This document shows, in pieces, positions 31,589-40,979 of a stretch of DNA of 64,000 nucleotides. The notes under the pieces were generated by a model that saw nothing but the letters and a program-made list of their open reading frames with translations, was not told where the DNA came from and searched no databases. The first letter of the stretch is position 1; every line of letters begins with the position of its first letter. Location of the stretch: contig NZ_CP102512.1 in NCBI RefSeq assembly GCF_024612015.1, positions 6,882,001-6,946,000 on the forward strand, in the 5' to 3' direction. The position numbers and the translations under genes were made by a program. The stretch comes from Streptomyces sp. CA-210063 (GTDB lineage: Bacteria; Actinomycetota; Actinomycetes; Streptomycetales; Streptomycetaceae).

Positions 31589-34282
31589 GTGGTGGTGAGC
31601 GCCGTGGCGGAGGCTGACGAGAACATCTCAGGGGCGGCCGGCCCAGCCGTTCTGTGCACCGATCCGCAGGGGGACCACTTCCTGCGCACCCGGATCGTGC
31701 TGCCGGCGAGGCCCGCCACCCACCTGCCGCGCCCGCGGCTCGTCCGCCATCTCGACCAGGCTCTCCGGACGCCGTTGACGCTGGTCAACGGACCGGCCGG
31801 AGCGGGCAAGACACTGCTGGCCGCCGAATGGGCCGCCGGTCTCGGGCAGGCGGTCGCCTGGCTCACCGTCGAGGCGGGGGACCGGCGTCCCGGTGTGTTC
31901 TGGGCGTACGTCCTCCAGGCCCTGCGCGCCTGCGGAGCGCCGGCGTCCGGCGGGGTCGGGTTCCCGGCGGAGGCGTCCCGGATCGACCGCGGGCTCCTGG
32001 TGGCGCTCGCCGCCGAACTGGAGGAACGTGACCAGCCGGTGGTCCTGGTCCTCGACGAGTACGAGCGCGTGACCGCCCCGGAGATCGCGGAGCAGCTGGA
32101 GTTCGTCCTGCACCACGCCGGACGGGGCCTGCGCCTGGTCCTCGTCACCCGCACCGAACCCCTGCTGCCGCTGCACCGTTACCGGGCGGCGGGCGAGCTG
32201 ACCGAGATCCGCGCCGCCGAGCTGGCCTTCACCCCGGAGGAGGCCGTCGCCCTGCTGGAGCTGCACGGTCTGAGCCTTCCCGTCGCCGCCGCGCGCGCCC
32301 TGGTGGACCGTACCCGGGGCTGGGCCGCCGGCCTGCGCCTCTGTGCCCTGGCAGCGCGGGAGAACCCCGACCCGGAGGCCTACCTGAAGGAGTTCGAGGC
32401 GGACCGGAGCGTCGTCGCGGACTTCCTGCTGGCCGAGGTGCTCAAGCGGCAGCCGGAGAAGACACAGGACCTCCTGCTGCGCGTCAGCGTCCTGGAGCGC
32501 TTCTGTCCTGATCTGGCCGACGCGCTGACCGGCCGGACCGACGCCGAGCCCCTGCTCCTCGGTTTGCACCGCGAGAACGCGTTCGTCGAGCACCTCGGGC
32601 GTTCGTGGTACCAGCTCCATCCCCTGTTCGGTGAGATCCTCCGGGCGCATCTGCGGGTGCGTCTGCCGGGGCTGGAGCCGGAACTCCACCAGCGGGCCGC
32701 GCGGTGGCTGCGCCGTGCCGGATTCCTGCCGGAGACACTCGCCCACGGAGCCGCCGCGGGCGACTGGGAATGCGCCGCCGGTGCCCTCATAGACGACCTG
32801 GCGATCGGACAGCTCTTCACCGGCCTGCGCTCGGGCGACCTGGCCCAGTTGTTCTCCCGTATGGGGCCCGAGGCCGGCGGTCCGGCGACGGACCTGGTGC
32901 GCGCGGCCCGCGACCTGTCCCGGTGCGACCTCGACCGTGGTCTGGCACGCCTGCGCCGCGCCGAGGAGCAGCTGGCCCACGACGCGCCCGGCCTGGCGGC
33001 CGCCCAGCTGAGCTGCGCGCTGCTGGGGGCGCTGGCCGCCCGGCTGACCGGATGCCCCCCACAGGTCGAAGAGGCCGCCGCGGCGGCCGAGGGACTGCGC
33101 GGGGAGATCCCGGCGCATCTCCTGGACAGACATCCCGAGTTCACCGCTCTCCTGCTGACGCATCTGGGCTCGGCGCGCCTGTGGGCCGGGCGTTTCGAGG
33201 AAGCCCGCACGGTGCTGACCACCGTGGCCGGCACTCCCGGCGGAACCTCCACCGTGTTGCCCCGGGAGGAGTCGATGGGGCACCTGGCCCTCCTCGACTA
33301 CCTGAACGGCTGGCTCGTCAGGGCGGAGCGCAAGGCCCTGGCGGCGGTGTCCGAGGCGGAGCGGGGCGGCGTGCCCCAGCCGTCCGGCTCCGGCCTCGCG
33401 CGGCTGGTCCTGGCGGCGGTGGCGGTCGACCGCGATGATCTGGACCGGGCCCAGGCGCTCCTCGACGAGACGCCCCGGCTCCCCTCGGAAACGCGTGATC
33501 CGGTGCCGGCGGCGGGACGAGCCCTCGCCACAGCCCGTCTCCTGCTGGTCAGGGGGAAGACACGAGCCGCCGCGGAGGCGGCGGTCCCGGCCGTCTCCGC
33601 CGCCGTGACCTCACCCTGGGCGGCGAGCCATGAAACGCTCGTCGCCTCCGCCGCCCACCTGGCCGAAGGACGGCCGGACACAGCCGCCGAGCTGCTCCGG
33701 GGAGTCTCCGGCGACCAGCCGGCGTCGGCCGTGGAGGCCGCGGCGATCCAGCTCGCCGCAGGGCGTCGCGGGGAGGCGATCGACCTGCTCGACAGCATCC
33801 ACCCCCAGGGCGGGACGGGCCCGGCGGTGACCGTGCGGGCGGCGCTGGTGCGGGCGCGGGCCGCGGACGGGGCGGGAGACACCGCCACCGCCCGCAAGCT
33901 CGTGGCGCAGGCGCTCCTCGACGCCCGGCGCGAGCGGCTGCGGCGCCCGTTCCTCGACGCGGGAGCGTGGATCCGGCCTCTCCTCGCCACGGCTCCGCTG
34001 CACGAGCTCGCAGCGGGCTGGCTCACGCCCGGCGCGCCGCGACACGGTGAGCGGCCTGGACCGGAGTCGCCGTCCTCGCCGCTCGTCGCGGTGGAGCTGA
34101 GCGCGCGCGAGCGCGACGTCCTGGAGCGCCTGGCCCGCATGATGTCGACGGAGGAGATCGCCGCCGACCTCTACGTGTCGGTGAACACGGTGAAGACCCA
34201 CCTCAAGAGCGTCTACCGGAAGCTCGCGGTGAACCGGCGGGGCGACGCGGTACGCCGCGCGCGCGACCTTCGGATGCTGTGA
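31589..34282 (+). CDS. MalT/LAL-type ATP-dependent LuxR transcriptional regulator
   Basis: An 897-residue regulator. The N-terminal ATPase has Walker A GPAGAGKT at 68-75 and Walker B VVLVLDEYERV (about 148). A TPR-like helical middle follows, and a C-terminal LuxR HTH (about 835-897: ELSARERDVLERLARMMSTE, then YVSVNTVKTHLKSVYRKL). Family knowledge: such STAND-type activators bind an inducer and ATP, oligomerise and activate metabolic or antibiotic genes. GTG 31589 is one of three close starts (31589, 31592, 31595). The DHA2 exporter follows 112 bp downstream and is the obvious target to consider, though no shared site is seen. Confidence 0.88.
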   Translation: MVVSAVAEADENISGAAGPAVLCTDPQGDHFLRTRIVLPARPATHLPRPRLVRHLDQALRTPLTLVNGPAGAGKTLLAAEWAAGLGQAVAWLTVEAGDRRPGVFWAYVLQALRACGAPASGGVGFPAEASRIDRGLLVALAAELEERDQPVVLVLDEYERVTAPEIAEQLEFVLHHAGRGLRLVLVTRTEPLLPLHRYRAAGELTEIRAAELAFTPEEAVALLELHGLSLPVAAARALVDRTRGWAAGLRLCALAARENPDPEAYLKEFEADRSVVADFLLAEVLKRQPEKTQDLLLRVSVLERFCPDLADALTGRTDAEPLLLGLHRENAFVEHLGRSWYQLHPLFGEILRAHLRVRLPGLEPELHQRAARWLRRAGFLPETLAHGAAAGDWECAAGALIDDLAIGQLFTGLRSGDLAQLFSRMGPEAGGPATDLVRAARDLSRCDLDRGLARLRRAEEQLAHDAPGLAAAQLSCALLGALAARLTGCPPQVEEAAAAAEGLRGEIPAHLLDRHPEFTALLLTHLGSARLWAGRFEEARTVLTTVAGTPGGTSTVLPREESMGHLALLDYLNGWLVRAERKALAAVSEAERGGVPQPSGSGLARLVLAAVAVDRDDLDRAQALLDETPRLPSETRDPVPAAGRALATARLLLVRGKTRAAAEAAVPAVSAAVTSPWAASHETLVASAAHLAEGRPDTAAELLRGVSGDQPASAVEAAAIQLAAGRRGEAIDLLDSIHPQGGTGPAVTVRAALVRARAADGAGDTATARKLVAQALLDARRERLRRPFLDAGAWIRPLLATAPLHELAAGWLTPGAPRHGERPGPESPSSPLVAVELSARERDVLERLARMMSTEEIAADLYVSVNTVKTHLKSVYRKLAVNRRGDAVRRARDLRML

Positions 34283-34293
34283 CCACGCGCGAC

Positions 34294-34334
34294 CCCCGTG
34301 CCGTCTCTTCCCCCGCGGAGGGTGAGGCACGGGG
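34294..34334. terminator. Hairpin between the LuxR and DHA2 genes
   Basis: CCCCGTGCC / GGCACGGGG arms with a 23-nt loop; flanking CGCG also pairs. It could terminate the regulator or act as an operator for the exporter. Confidence 0.4.
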
Positions 34335-34394
34335 CGCGTACTTCGGATGCGATGGGAGCAGCGGCGGGACGGACGACTCTGCGAGGTGGACACC

Positions 34395-36032
34395 GTGAAG
34401 CGCTGGCGGGCTCTGATCGTCCTCGGTACGGCCCAGTTCCTGATGGTCCTGGACACCTCCGTCATGAACGTGTCCATCAGCCAGCTGGTCGAGGACTTCG
34501 ACACGGAGGTCACCGCGATCCAGGCCGTCATCACCCTGTACGCCCTGGTCATGGCGGCGTTCATGATCATCGGCGGCAGGTTCGGGGACATCCTGGGGCG
34601 TCGCCGCATGTTCCTGCTCGGGCTGGTCGTCTACGGCGTGGGGTCGGCCCTGACCGCCGTGGCACCCACGCTGTGGGTCCTGGCACTGGGCTGGTCGGTC
34701 ATCGAGGGACTGGGCGCCGCCATGGTGCTGCCGGCCATGGCCGCACTCGTCGCGGAGTCGTACCGGGGGAAGGACCGGGCCGTCGCCTACGCGGTCATCG
34801 GCGGGCTCGCCGGCGCCGGGATCGCGGTCGGTCCGCTGCTGGGCGGCTGGGTGACGACGTACCTCACCTGGCGGCTGGTCTTCGCGGGCGAGGTCGTGGT
34901 CGTCGCGGCCGTCCTGCTGTGCCGCCGGGTGATCGCGACGCCCGCGCCGACCGTGCGGCGCCCCCGGCTGGACTGGGTGGGTGCCGTCCTCTCGGCGGCC
35001 GGACTGGCGCTGGGCGTGCTCGGGGTACTCCAGAGCAGTACCTGGGGCTGGGTCCAGCCCCGCAACCCGCCCTTCACCGTCCTCGGCTTCGCCCCGACCC
35101 TGTTCGTCATCGGCGCCGGCGCGGCCGTACTGGCCGTGTTCCGGCACTGGGAACGGCGCCGCGACGAGCAGGGCGCCGACCCCCTCGTACACCTGTCCCT
35201 GCTGGGCAGGCCCGTGCTGCGGTCCGGCCTGATGACGCTGCTGAGCCAGAACCTCATCCTGCTGGGGCTGTTCTTCACCATCCCGCTGTACTTGCAGGTG
35301 GTGCAGGGGTTCGACGCCTTCCAGACGGGCCTGCGCCTGCTCCCGGTGTCCGTCACCATGCTCGTGACCTCCCTGTGCGGGTCCTCGCTGGGGCGTGTGA
35401 TGGGGCCGCGCGGGGTGGTCCGGCTGGCCCTGCTGACCCTGACGGCGGCCATCGTGTGGCTGCTCGCCACCATCGACCCGGTCATCGACGACGCGTCGTT
35501 CGCCGGAGCCATGGCCCTGCTGGGCGTGGGCGTCGGCCTGCTCGCCTCGCAGCTGGGCAACGTCGTCCAGTCCAGCGTCGGCGAGGAGGAACGCGGTGAG
35601 GCCGGAGGGCTCCAGTTCACAGCCCAGAATCTGGGCTCCGCGCTGGGCACCGCCCTCATCGGGTCGATCCTCATCGGTGCGCTCGCCCACGCCTTCACCA
35701 CGCAGGTGGCGGACAACCCGCGGCTGTCCGAGGAGACCCGTGAGCAGGTCGGTGTCGCTCTCCAGGCCGGGATCACCTTCGTCCCCACCGACGAGGTGCG
35801 CTCGGCGGCCGAGCGTGCCGGGCTGCCACCGTCCGAGGTCGAGGCCGTCGCGGACTCCTACGCCTCCGCCCAGCTCGACGGCCTGAAGGCGGCGATCCTG
35901 GCCACCGGCGGCATCGCCCTCGCCAGTTTCCTGGTCACCCCGCACCTGCCGACCGCCCGGGACAGCCGTACGCGACAGCCGGACGCCGATGCCCCGGCCG
36001 GAGCGAGCGGACCGACGCGCCGAGCGCGCTGA
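34395..36032 (+). CDS. DHA2-family MFS drug exporter (14 TMS)
   Basis: A 545-residue EmrB/QacA-type exporter. GTG 34395 has GAGGTGG six bases ahead; an in-frame ATG at 34347 does not. The first helix contains the DHA2 signature FLMVLDTSVMNVSISQL, loop 2-3 the motif A GGRFGDILGRRR, and helix 5 motif C GLAGAGIAVGPLLGGWV. Family knowledge: these proton antiporters export drugs, dyes or natural products. The C-terminal tail is polar and 70 residues long. It lies after the LuxR regulator on the same strand, and the next gene starts 18 bp past its stop. Confidence 0.9.
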   Translation: MKRWRALIVLGTAQFLMVLDTSVMNVSISQLVEDFDTEVTAIQAVITLYALVMAAFMIIGGRFGDILGRRRMFLLGLVVYGVGSALTAVAPTLWVLALGWSVIEGLGAAMVLPAMAALVAESYRGKDRAVAYAVIGGLAGAGIAVGPLLGGWVTTYLTWRLVFAGEVVVVAAVLLCRRVIATPAPTVRRPRLDWVGAVLSAAGLALGVLGVLQSSTWGWVQPRNPPFTVLGFAPTLFVIGAGAAVLAVFRHWERRRDEQGADPLVHLSLLGRPVLRSGLMTLLSQNLILLGLFFTIPLYLQVVQGFDAFQTGLRLLPVSVTMLVTSLCGSSLGRVMGPRGVVRLALLTLTAAIVWLLATIDPVIDDASFAGAMALLGVGVGLLASQLGNVVQSSVGEEERGEAGGLQFTAQNLGSALGTALIGSILIGALAHAFTTQVADNPRLSEETREQVGVALQAGITFVPTDEVRSAAERAGLPPSEVEAVADSYASAQLDGLKAAILATGGIALASFLVTPHLPTARDSRTRQPDADAPAGASGPTRRAR

Positions 36033-36050
36033 GTCCGGAGGGAGCCACCG

Positions 36051-36611
36051 GTGTCCAGGACCAGGACCAGGACCAGGACCGCCCCGGCCACGGCCCGCGG
36101 AGCGCGCCGTGCCGAGCGCCGGGCTCGCCGTGGTGCGCGCCGCGCCCACGCGGACTACACGGGCGGCGTCTACGGATCCATGCTCGCTGCCTCCGTGGTG
36201 ATCGGCGCCGGCTCCCTGGGCTCGTTCCCCCGCACCGAGCTGGTGCTGCTGCTGTTGCTCACCGGCGTGGTCTTCTGGATCGCGCACGTGCATGCCCAGC
36301 TGTTCGGGGCGCGCCTGGCGCGTCAGGCTCCGGACCGTCGGGTCGTGCTGGACGTGTGCCGGGACGAGTGGCCGATCGTCAAGGCCGCCGTCCCGCCGGC
36401 GGCCGCGGTGGCGGTCAGCCCGCTCCTCGGCCTGGACCTTCGAGGTGCCCTCTGGCTGGCTCTCTTCGTCGCCGTGGCCGGGCAGGTGGGCTGGTCCGTG
36501 GCCGCCGCACGCCGCGCCGGTGCTTCGCGGCGGCTTGTGGCCGCCACGGCATCGGTCAACCTGTTGCTGGGCCTGCTGATCATCTCCTTCAAGATCGTTC
36601 TGAAGCACTGA
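36051..36611 (+). CDS. Small integral membrane protein, function unknown
   Basis: A 186-residue protein starting at GTG 36051 after GGAGGGAGCC. The N-terminus is a strongly basic tract (RTRTRTRTAP, then RRAERRARRGARRA) coded by four AGGACC repeats. About four hydrophobic helices follow (MLAASVVIGAGSLGS, LVLLLLLTGVVFWI, VPPAAAVAVSPLLG, LNLLLGLLIISFKIVL-type). No family recognised. It is 18 bp downstream of the exporter, possibly in the same operon. Its last codons (LKH-stop) are repeated downstream. Confidence 0.7.
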   Translation: MSRTRTRTRTAPATARGARRAERRARRGARRAHADYTGGVYGSMLAASVVIGAGSLGSFPRTELVLLLLLTGVVFWIAHVHAQLFGARLARQAPDRRVVLDVCRDEWPIVKAAVPPAAAVAVSPLLGLDLRGALWLALFVAVAGQVGWSVAAARRAGASRRLVAATASVNLLLGLLIISFKIVLKH

Positions 36612-36637
36612 GATCTGAAGCACTGAGATCTGAAGCA
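36600..36637 (+). repeat. 15-bp tandem repeat spanning a stop codon
   Basis: CTGAAGCACTGAGAT occurs at 36600-36614 and 36615-36629, then CTGAAGCA. The first copy holds the LKH-stop of the preceding gene. Confidence 0.88.
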
Positions 36638-36744
36638 TGCGGCGGGTCACCTGTACCGGGTGAGGCCCGAAGGAACGTGGAGGCGGACGATCGCAGGTGA
36701 GGGTGCCGTCCGCCTGTCCGAGGCGGCCCATGGAGGGACAGCTC

Positions 36745-36942
36745 GTGCGCTACGAGATCCGGGTCGAGGGACATCTGTCGGAAACGCTGGCCCAGGCCTT
36801 CCCGGAGCTGGGCCATGTGGTGATGTCCGGCCAGACCGTCCTCTTCGGCCCGGTCGTGGACGAAGCGCACCTGTACGGGCTGCTGGCACGCTGCCAGTCA
36901 CTGGGACTGAGGGTCGTGGAGATGCGGCAGCTGCCGGAGTGA
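36745..36942 (+). CDS. Small protein of unknown function (65 aa)
   Basis: Read as 65 residues from GTG 36745, because GGAGGGA at 36732-36738 is correctly placed for it. An in-frame ATG at 36730 would place that sequence inside the coding region. It begins MRYEIRVEGHLSETLAQAFP and contains VMSGQTVLFGPVVDEAHLYG and the helix LLARCQSLGLRVVEMRQLPE. It looks like a compact beta-alpha domain as found near nucleotide-binding or ligand-sensing modules, but no family is recognised. It lies alone between the membrane protein and the DUF2252 gene. Confidence 0.65.
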   Translation: MRYEIRVEGHLSETLAQAFPELGHVVMSGQTVLFGPVVDEAHLYGLLARCQSLGLRVVEMRQLPE

Positions 36943-36959
36943 CGAGTGACGGGGCTGGG

Positions 36960-37095
36960 CGGTGTGCGGCGCCGGACAGCCGGCGACGGTGTGCGGCGCG
37001 GACAGCCGGCGGCCTCGCGTGGTGACCGGGGCAGCCGGCGGCCTCGCGTGGTGACCGGGCAAGGGGCGGGCCTTTCGTGGTGACCGGGCAAGGGT
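36960..37095. repeat. Minisatellite-like tandem repeats 3' of the DUF2252 gene
   Basis: Two 26-27-bp units (CGGTGTGCGGCGCCGGACAG..., then near copy) and three units beginning CCTCGCGTGGTGACCGGG of 25-29 bp, running to within 5 bp of the DUF2252 stop. Confidence 0.8.
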
Positions 37096-37099
37096 CCTT

Positions 37100-38536
37100 T
37101 CAGAGCCGCTCCGCCGTGATCCGGCCGGAGCGGCGAGCGGCTTCCAGGGCCTCGAAGTCCCGCTCGTTCTGGTCGGCGTAGCTCTGGGCGAACTCGGCGA
37201 GAGCGCGGTCGAAGCGGTCGCCGCCGCCCAGGTAGGCGGCGAGGGCGATGGGATCGCCGGAGCGGGCGTGGGCCCGGGCCAGGGACGCCCCGCACAGCCG
37301 GCCGAAGAGGGCGAGCAGGCCCGGCCCCATCGTCTCCGGCCGTGCGATGCCCTTCCAGTCCCACAACTGGCGCACATAGAAGTCCCGTCCCCGCCCGTCG
37401 AGGCCCACGGCGTGCGTCCAGCCCAGGAAGATGTCGCCGGACGTCTGCATCAGGCGCTGCCCCGTCACCACCCGGCGGCCCTGGTTGTCGTAGCGCTCAC
37501 CGCCCGTGTGGGCGGCCAGCACCGACTCCTGGGCCTCCTTGGCCTGCAGCAGCAGGGGATCGTCGTCGTCCCTGCCGAGCAGGAGCAGCACCCAGCAGCG
37601 CGTACCGACACTGCCGACCCTCACGACTTTCCGGGCCATGTCCACCGGGCGGTAGTGGTGCAACAGGTGCCGGCGCTCGGACGGCAGGGTCCGTGCGTAC
37701 CGGTCCAGGAGGGCCTGGAGTTCCTCTTCCCGGGTGGCCTCGGACGGGTCGGCGGCCGACAGCTGGCCGAGCGGGGTGATCAGCGGCGGGTCCGGTGCGA
37801 TACGCCGGCCCTCGGCCGTGACACGGGTGAGCTTCTCGAAGGCCCGGAGATGGGTACGCGTACGGGCCCGCGCGGCGGCCCCGGCCGTACGGCGTCTGGC
37901 CTCCCCTTCCAGCGACCTGTCCTTCGACGAGGCCAGCAGTTCCCCCAGCGCGTCGGCATCGTCCTGGGCGTACCAGATGTCCAGGGTCCGCATGCCGGCG
38001 AACTCGCGCATCCGTTCCCGGTAGGACCGCACGCAGGTCCGTACGACGCTGTGCTGCTCCTTGGGCGAGAAGCCGTTCGCGCGGCCCGCCGTCACGAAAC
38101 CGGCCGCCAGCCGCTTGACGTCCCACTCGAACGGCCCGGGCAGGGTCTCGTCGAAGTCGTTGATGTCGAAGACGAGCCGGCGCTCCGGCGAGGCGAGCAG
38201 CCGGAAGTTCAGCGGATGCGCGTCACCGCAGAGCTGCACGTGCAGTCCGGTGTTGGGGAGACGCCCCAGGTCGGCCGCCATGATCGCGGCGGCGCCGCGG
38301 TAGAAGCGGAACGGCGACTCCAGCATGCGGCCGTAGCGAATGGGCACCAACTCCGGTACCCGATCGGCCGACTGACGCTCTATCACCTCGACGGGGTCGG
38401 GTCGCGGCTGTTCCGTCTCGTATTCCGTCTCGTACCAGCCGTGCGACGAACGCGACGCCCGCCTCCGCGCGTTCCTGCCGTGCTCCGCTCGCTCGGCCGG
38501 GGACAGGTGTGAGGTGAAAACGCTGGGCACGGTCAT
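37100..38536 (-). CDS. DUF2252 family protein (kinase-like fold)
   Basis: A 478-residue DUF2252 protein. Characteristic segments are SPFRFYRGAAAIMAADL, QLCGDAHPLNFR (HPLNFR resembles the kinase catalytic loop) and VFDINDFDETLPGPFEWDVK, which follow the phosphotransferase fold. ATG 38536 follows GGGAGGACGGACC and overlaps the K+ channel stop (ATGA). Family knowledge: common in actinobacteria, biochemical role unknown. The pairing with an ion channel gene suggests a membrane-stress role (inference). Confidence 0.85.
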   Translation of the reverse strand: MTVPSVFTSHLSPAERAEHGRNARRRASRSSHGWYETEYETEQPRPDPVEVIERQSADRVPELVPIRYGRMLESPFRFYRGAAAIMAADLGRLPNTGLHVQLCGDAHPLNFRLLASPERRLVFDINDFDETLPGPFEWDVKRLAAGFVTAGRANGFSPKEQHSVVRTCVRSYRERMREFAGMRTLDIWYAQDDADALGELLASSKDRSLEGEARRRTAGAAARARTRTHLRAFEKLTRVTAEGRRIAPDPPLITPLGQLSAADPSEATREEELQALLDRYARTLPSERRHLLHHYRPVDMARKVVRVGSVGTRCWVLLLLGRDDDDPLLLQAKEAQESVLAAHTGGERYDNQGRRVVTGQRLMQTSGDIFLGWTHAVGLDGRGRDFYVRQLWDWKGIARPETMGPGLLALFGRLCGASLARAHARSGDPIALAAYLGGGDRFDRALAEFAQSYADQNERDFEALEAARRSGRITAERL

Positions 38537-39174
38537 GGTCCGTCCTCCCGGTCCGGCGTCCCGGCGTCGCTGCCGGAACCCCGCTGCCCCGACGGCCCCC
38601 GGCGCTGTCGGCGCAGCCCCGCCTGGACCGCGCCCGCCAGCACCCGTGCGGCGACACCGACGAGCAGCAGCCCTCCCGTCATCTGCAACATCGTCAGCAC
38701 GCGCCCGGCCTGGGACCGGGCCGCGATGTCCCCGTAGCCGACGGTGCTGAACGTGGTCAGAGCGAAGTACAAGGCGTCCGTCCTGGTCAGCGGCTCACTG
38801 AAGGAGCCCGGGGCGGAGCGGTCCAGCAGGTAGTAGGCGCCGGCGAAGAGGACCAGGAACAGCACCAGCGTGGCGGCGAGGGCCTCGACGGCCTTCAGGC
38901 GCGGGTGGGGCGAGCGCGCGATGACCCGCACCTCCCACGAGAACACCAGCCCCACCGCCACCAGGCCGCACACGAGCAGCGTCGACGCGCCGGCCGTCCC
39001 ACGCTCGTCCAGAGGCAGCAGGTAGTAGGCGGTGACCAGGCCGACGGCGATGAGCACGGCGCGGACGCCGGCGACGGCCGCCGCCCACCGGTGGGGGCGG
39101 CGCCGCCGACGCGTCCGGCGCGCGTCCGGCCCGGACCGGGCGCGGTCCGTCCGGGCAGTGCTCGGATCGCTCAT
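38533..39174 (-). CDS. Ion channel protein, K+ selectivity filter
   Basis: A 213-residue membrane protein with about four transmembrane segments. The pore loop ALYFALTTFSTVGYGDIAA holds the K+ filter TVGYGD. ATG 39174 begins MSDPSTARTDRARSG; a basic RRTRRRRRPHRW stretch precedes the first helix. No voltage-sensor-like charged S4 helix and no RCK domain is seen, so it is a simple two-pore-helix-type channel with an extra N-terminal helix pair. It is translationally coupled to DUF2252. Confidence 0.87.
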   Translation of the reverse strand: MSDPSTARTDRARSGPDARRTRRRRRPHRWAAAVAGVRAVLIAVGLVTAYYLLPLDERGTAGASTLLVCGLVAVGLVFSWEVRVIARSPHPRLKAVEALAATLVLFLVLFAGAYYLLDRSAPGSFSEPLTRTDALYFALTTFSTVGYGDIAARSQAGRVLTMLQMTGGLLLVGVAARVLAGAVQAGLRRQRRGPSGQRGSGSDAGTPDREDGP

Positions 39175-39434
39175 CTCGTGTCTTTCATTCCTCTCGGCCC
39201 GTCCGGCCGGCCGTTTCTCACGGTCCGTACGGCGTTTTTCCAGTTCGGTTCGGTCCGTCCGGCGCCGGAATGCCAGTGGGGCGGGCGCCGGGGGACTTCC
39301 ATCCCACCGCCGCGGCGGCGTCGACGGATCACCCGTGGTGGGTGACCCGGTCGCCCGGCGGCAGGCATGACCCTGGAGCGGCCAGGGCCTCGAACATGCC
39401 CGCCGGGGCTGCGCACACACGGAAGGGAGCGTCC

Positions 39435-40796
39435 ATGAACCCGGCCGCGACCCCGGATCCGCCGGACCCCGGCGGAGCCGCGAACCCGAAGCACGTCATG
39501 ACCGCCGACGAACGAGCGGAGTACGAGCGGCTGCGCCGGCACGCGGCGGTACGCCACCGGCGGCTGCGCCAGGCCGGTTCCTCGGTCCTCCTGCTGCTGG
39601 CCCTGGTCCTGGCGCCCCTGGCCGTCGTCGCGGCCTGGGTCCAGGACACGGTCTCCGACACCGACCGGTATGTGGAGACCGTCGCACCGCTGGCGTCCGA
39701 GCCGGCGGTGCAGGAAGTCGTGATCAACCGGCTCACGGACCGCGTGGTGGAGAACGTTGACGTGGCGGCGGTGACGGACGCGCTCACCAAGGCCCTCCAG
39801 GACGCCGGGGCACCACCCCGCGTCGTGGAGGGCGCCGACTCCCTCGAGGCTCCGCTGCGCTCCGCGGTCACGAGCGTCGTCGACGCCACCATCAGGCGTG
39901 TGATCATCAGTGACGCCTTCCAGCAGGTGTGGGAGGGCGCCAACGAGCGGTCGCACGCCGCGGTGGTCAGCATGCTGACCGGCGACGACGAGGGCGCCGT
40001 GCGCGCCGAGGACGGCGCCGTCCGACTGGACGTGGGAGAGATCGTGGACCAGGTCCGGGAGCGGCTCGTCGACGCGGGCTTCGACCAGGCCGCCGCCATC
40101 CCGGACACCGACCGGACGATCACGCTGTTCCAGGCCGAGGAACTGGACGAGGCGCAGGACACGATGCGGCTGCTGGACATCCTCGGCACCTGGCTGCCCG
40201 TCCTGACCGTCGTACTCGCCGCGCTCGCCGTGTGGACCAATCCGGCACACCGGGTGATGCTGGCGATCACCGCGACGGGTGTCGGCGTGATGATGGTGGT
40301 CCTGCTCGTCGCGCTCGCCGTGTTCCGACGGGTCTATCTGGACTCGGTTCCGCCCACGGCGCTGCCCACCGACGCGGCCGCGGCGATCTACGACACGTTC
40401 GTCCGCTTCCTGCGCGACAGCACACGCACCCTGCTGGTGATCTCCGTGATCACGGCGCTGGTCGCCTACCTGTACGGTCCCGGACGTCCCGCCCGGGCCG
40501 TCCGCACGACGGCGGACCGGGGCGCGACGGCCGCCGGCCGGGCGTTGCGTCGTGCCGGGATGCGCACCGGAGCCACCGGGCGCTGGCTGACCGACCACCG
40601 GGCATGGACCACCGGTGGCGTCCTCGCGGCCGGAGCGCTGGCCCTGCTGCTCTGGAACCACCCCACGGTCGGCGCGGTGGTGCTCGTTCTCGGCATCGCC
40701 CTGGCGGTCCTGATCGTCCTGGCGATCCTCGCGGCCGCCGCCGGACGGGCCGACGACGGGGCGGCAGACCGGTCGGCAGACCGGGCGACCCCATGA
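39435..40796 (+). CDS. Integral membrane protein, function unknown
   Basis: A 453-residue protein. ATG 39435 follows GGAAGGGA. Near the N-terminus lies a soluble acidic part with MTADERAEYERLRRHAAVRH, then a first helix (SSVLLLLALVLAPLAVVAAW), a long extracytoplasmic segment of about 170 residues (DTDRYVETVAPLASEPAVQE, VDATIRRVIISDAFQQVWE), and a cluster of helices in the C-terminal half. Similar proteins are annotated in Streptomyces only as integral membrane proteins. It is divergent from the channel/DUF2252 pair across 260 bp. Confidence 0.75.
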   Translation: MNPAATPDPPDPGGAANPKHVMTADERAEYERLRRHAAVRHRRLRQAGSSVLLLLALVLAPLAVVAAWVQDTVSDTDRYVETVAPLASEPAVQEVVINRLTDRVVENVDVAAVTDALTKALQDAGAPPRVVEGADSLEAPLRSAVTSVVDATIRRVIISDAFQQVWEGANERSHAAVVSMLTGDDEGAVRAEDGAVRLDVGEIVDQVRERLVDAGFDQAAAIPDTDRTITLFQAEELDEAQDTMRLLDILGTWLPVLTVVLAALAVWTNPAHRVMLAITATGVGVMMVVLLVALAVFRRVYLDSVPPTALPTDAAAAIYDTFVRFLRDSTRTLLVISVITALVAYLYGPGRPARAVRTTADRGATAAGRALRRAGMRTGATGRWLTDHRAWTTGGVLAAGALALLLWNHPTVGAVVLVLGIALAVLIVLAILAAAAGRADDGAADRSADRATP

Positions 40797-40904
40797 GCGC
40801 GTGCCTCACCGCGTTCCCGCCGCCGATGACACTCCCGGCGTCCGCCGCACTCACCCGCGCCGGGTGAGGCGCCCCGTGTCCGCCGTGGGCACGCTGAAGA
40901 CGCC

Positions 40905-40949
40905 ACACACCCGCTACGGCACACACCCGCTACGGCACACACCCGCTAC
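40905..40949. repeat. 16-bp tandem repeat upstream of the SHOCT gene
   Basis: ACACACCCGCTACGGC twice plus 13 bases of a third copy, ending 31 bp before the start of the next gene, in its probable leader. Confidence 0.85.
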
Positions 40950-40979
40950 CGGGGCGAAGGCCCGGGACGGAGGACGGAC

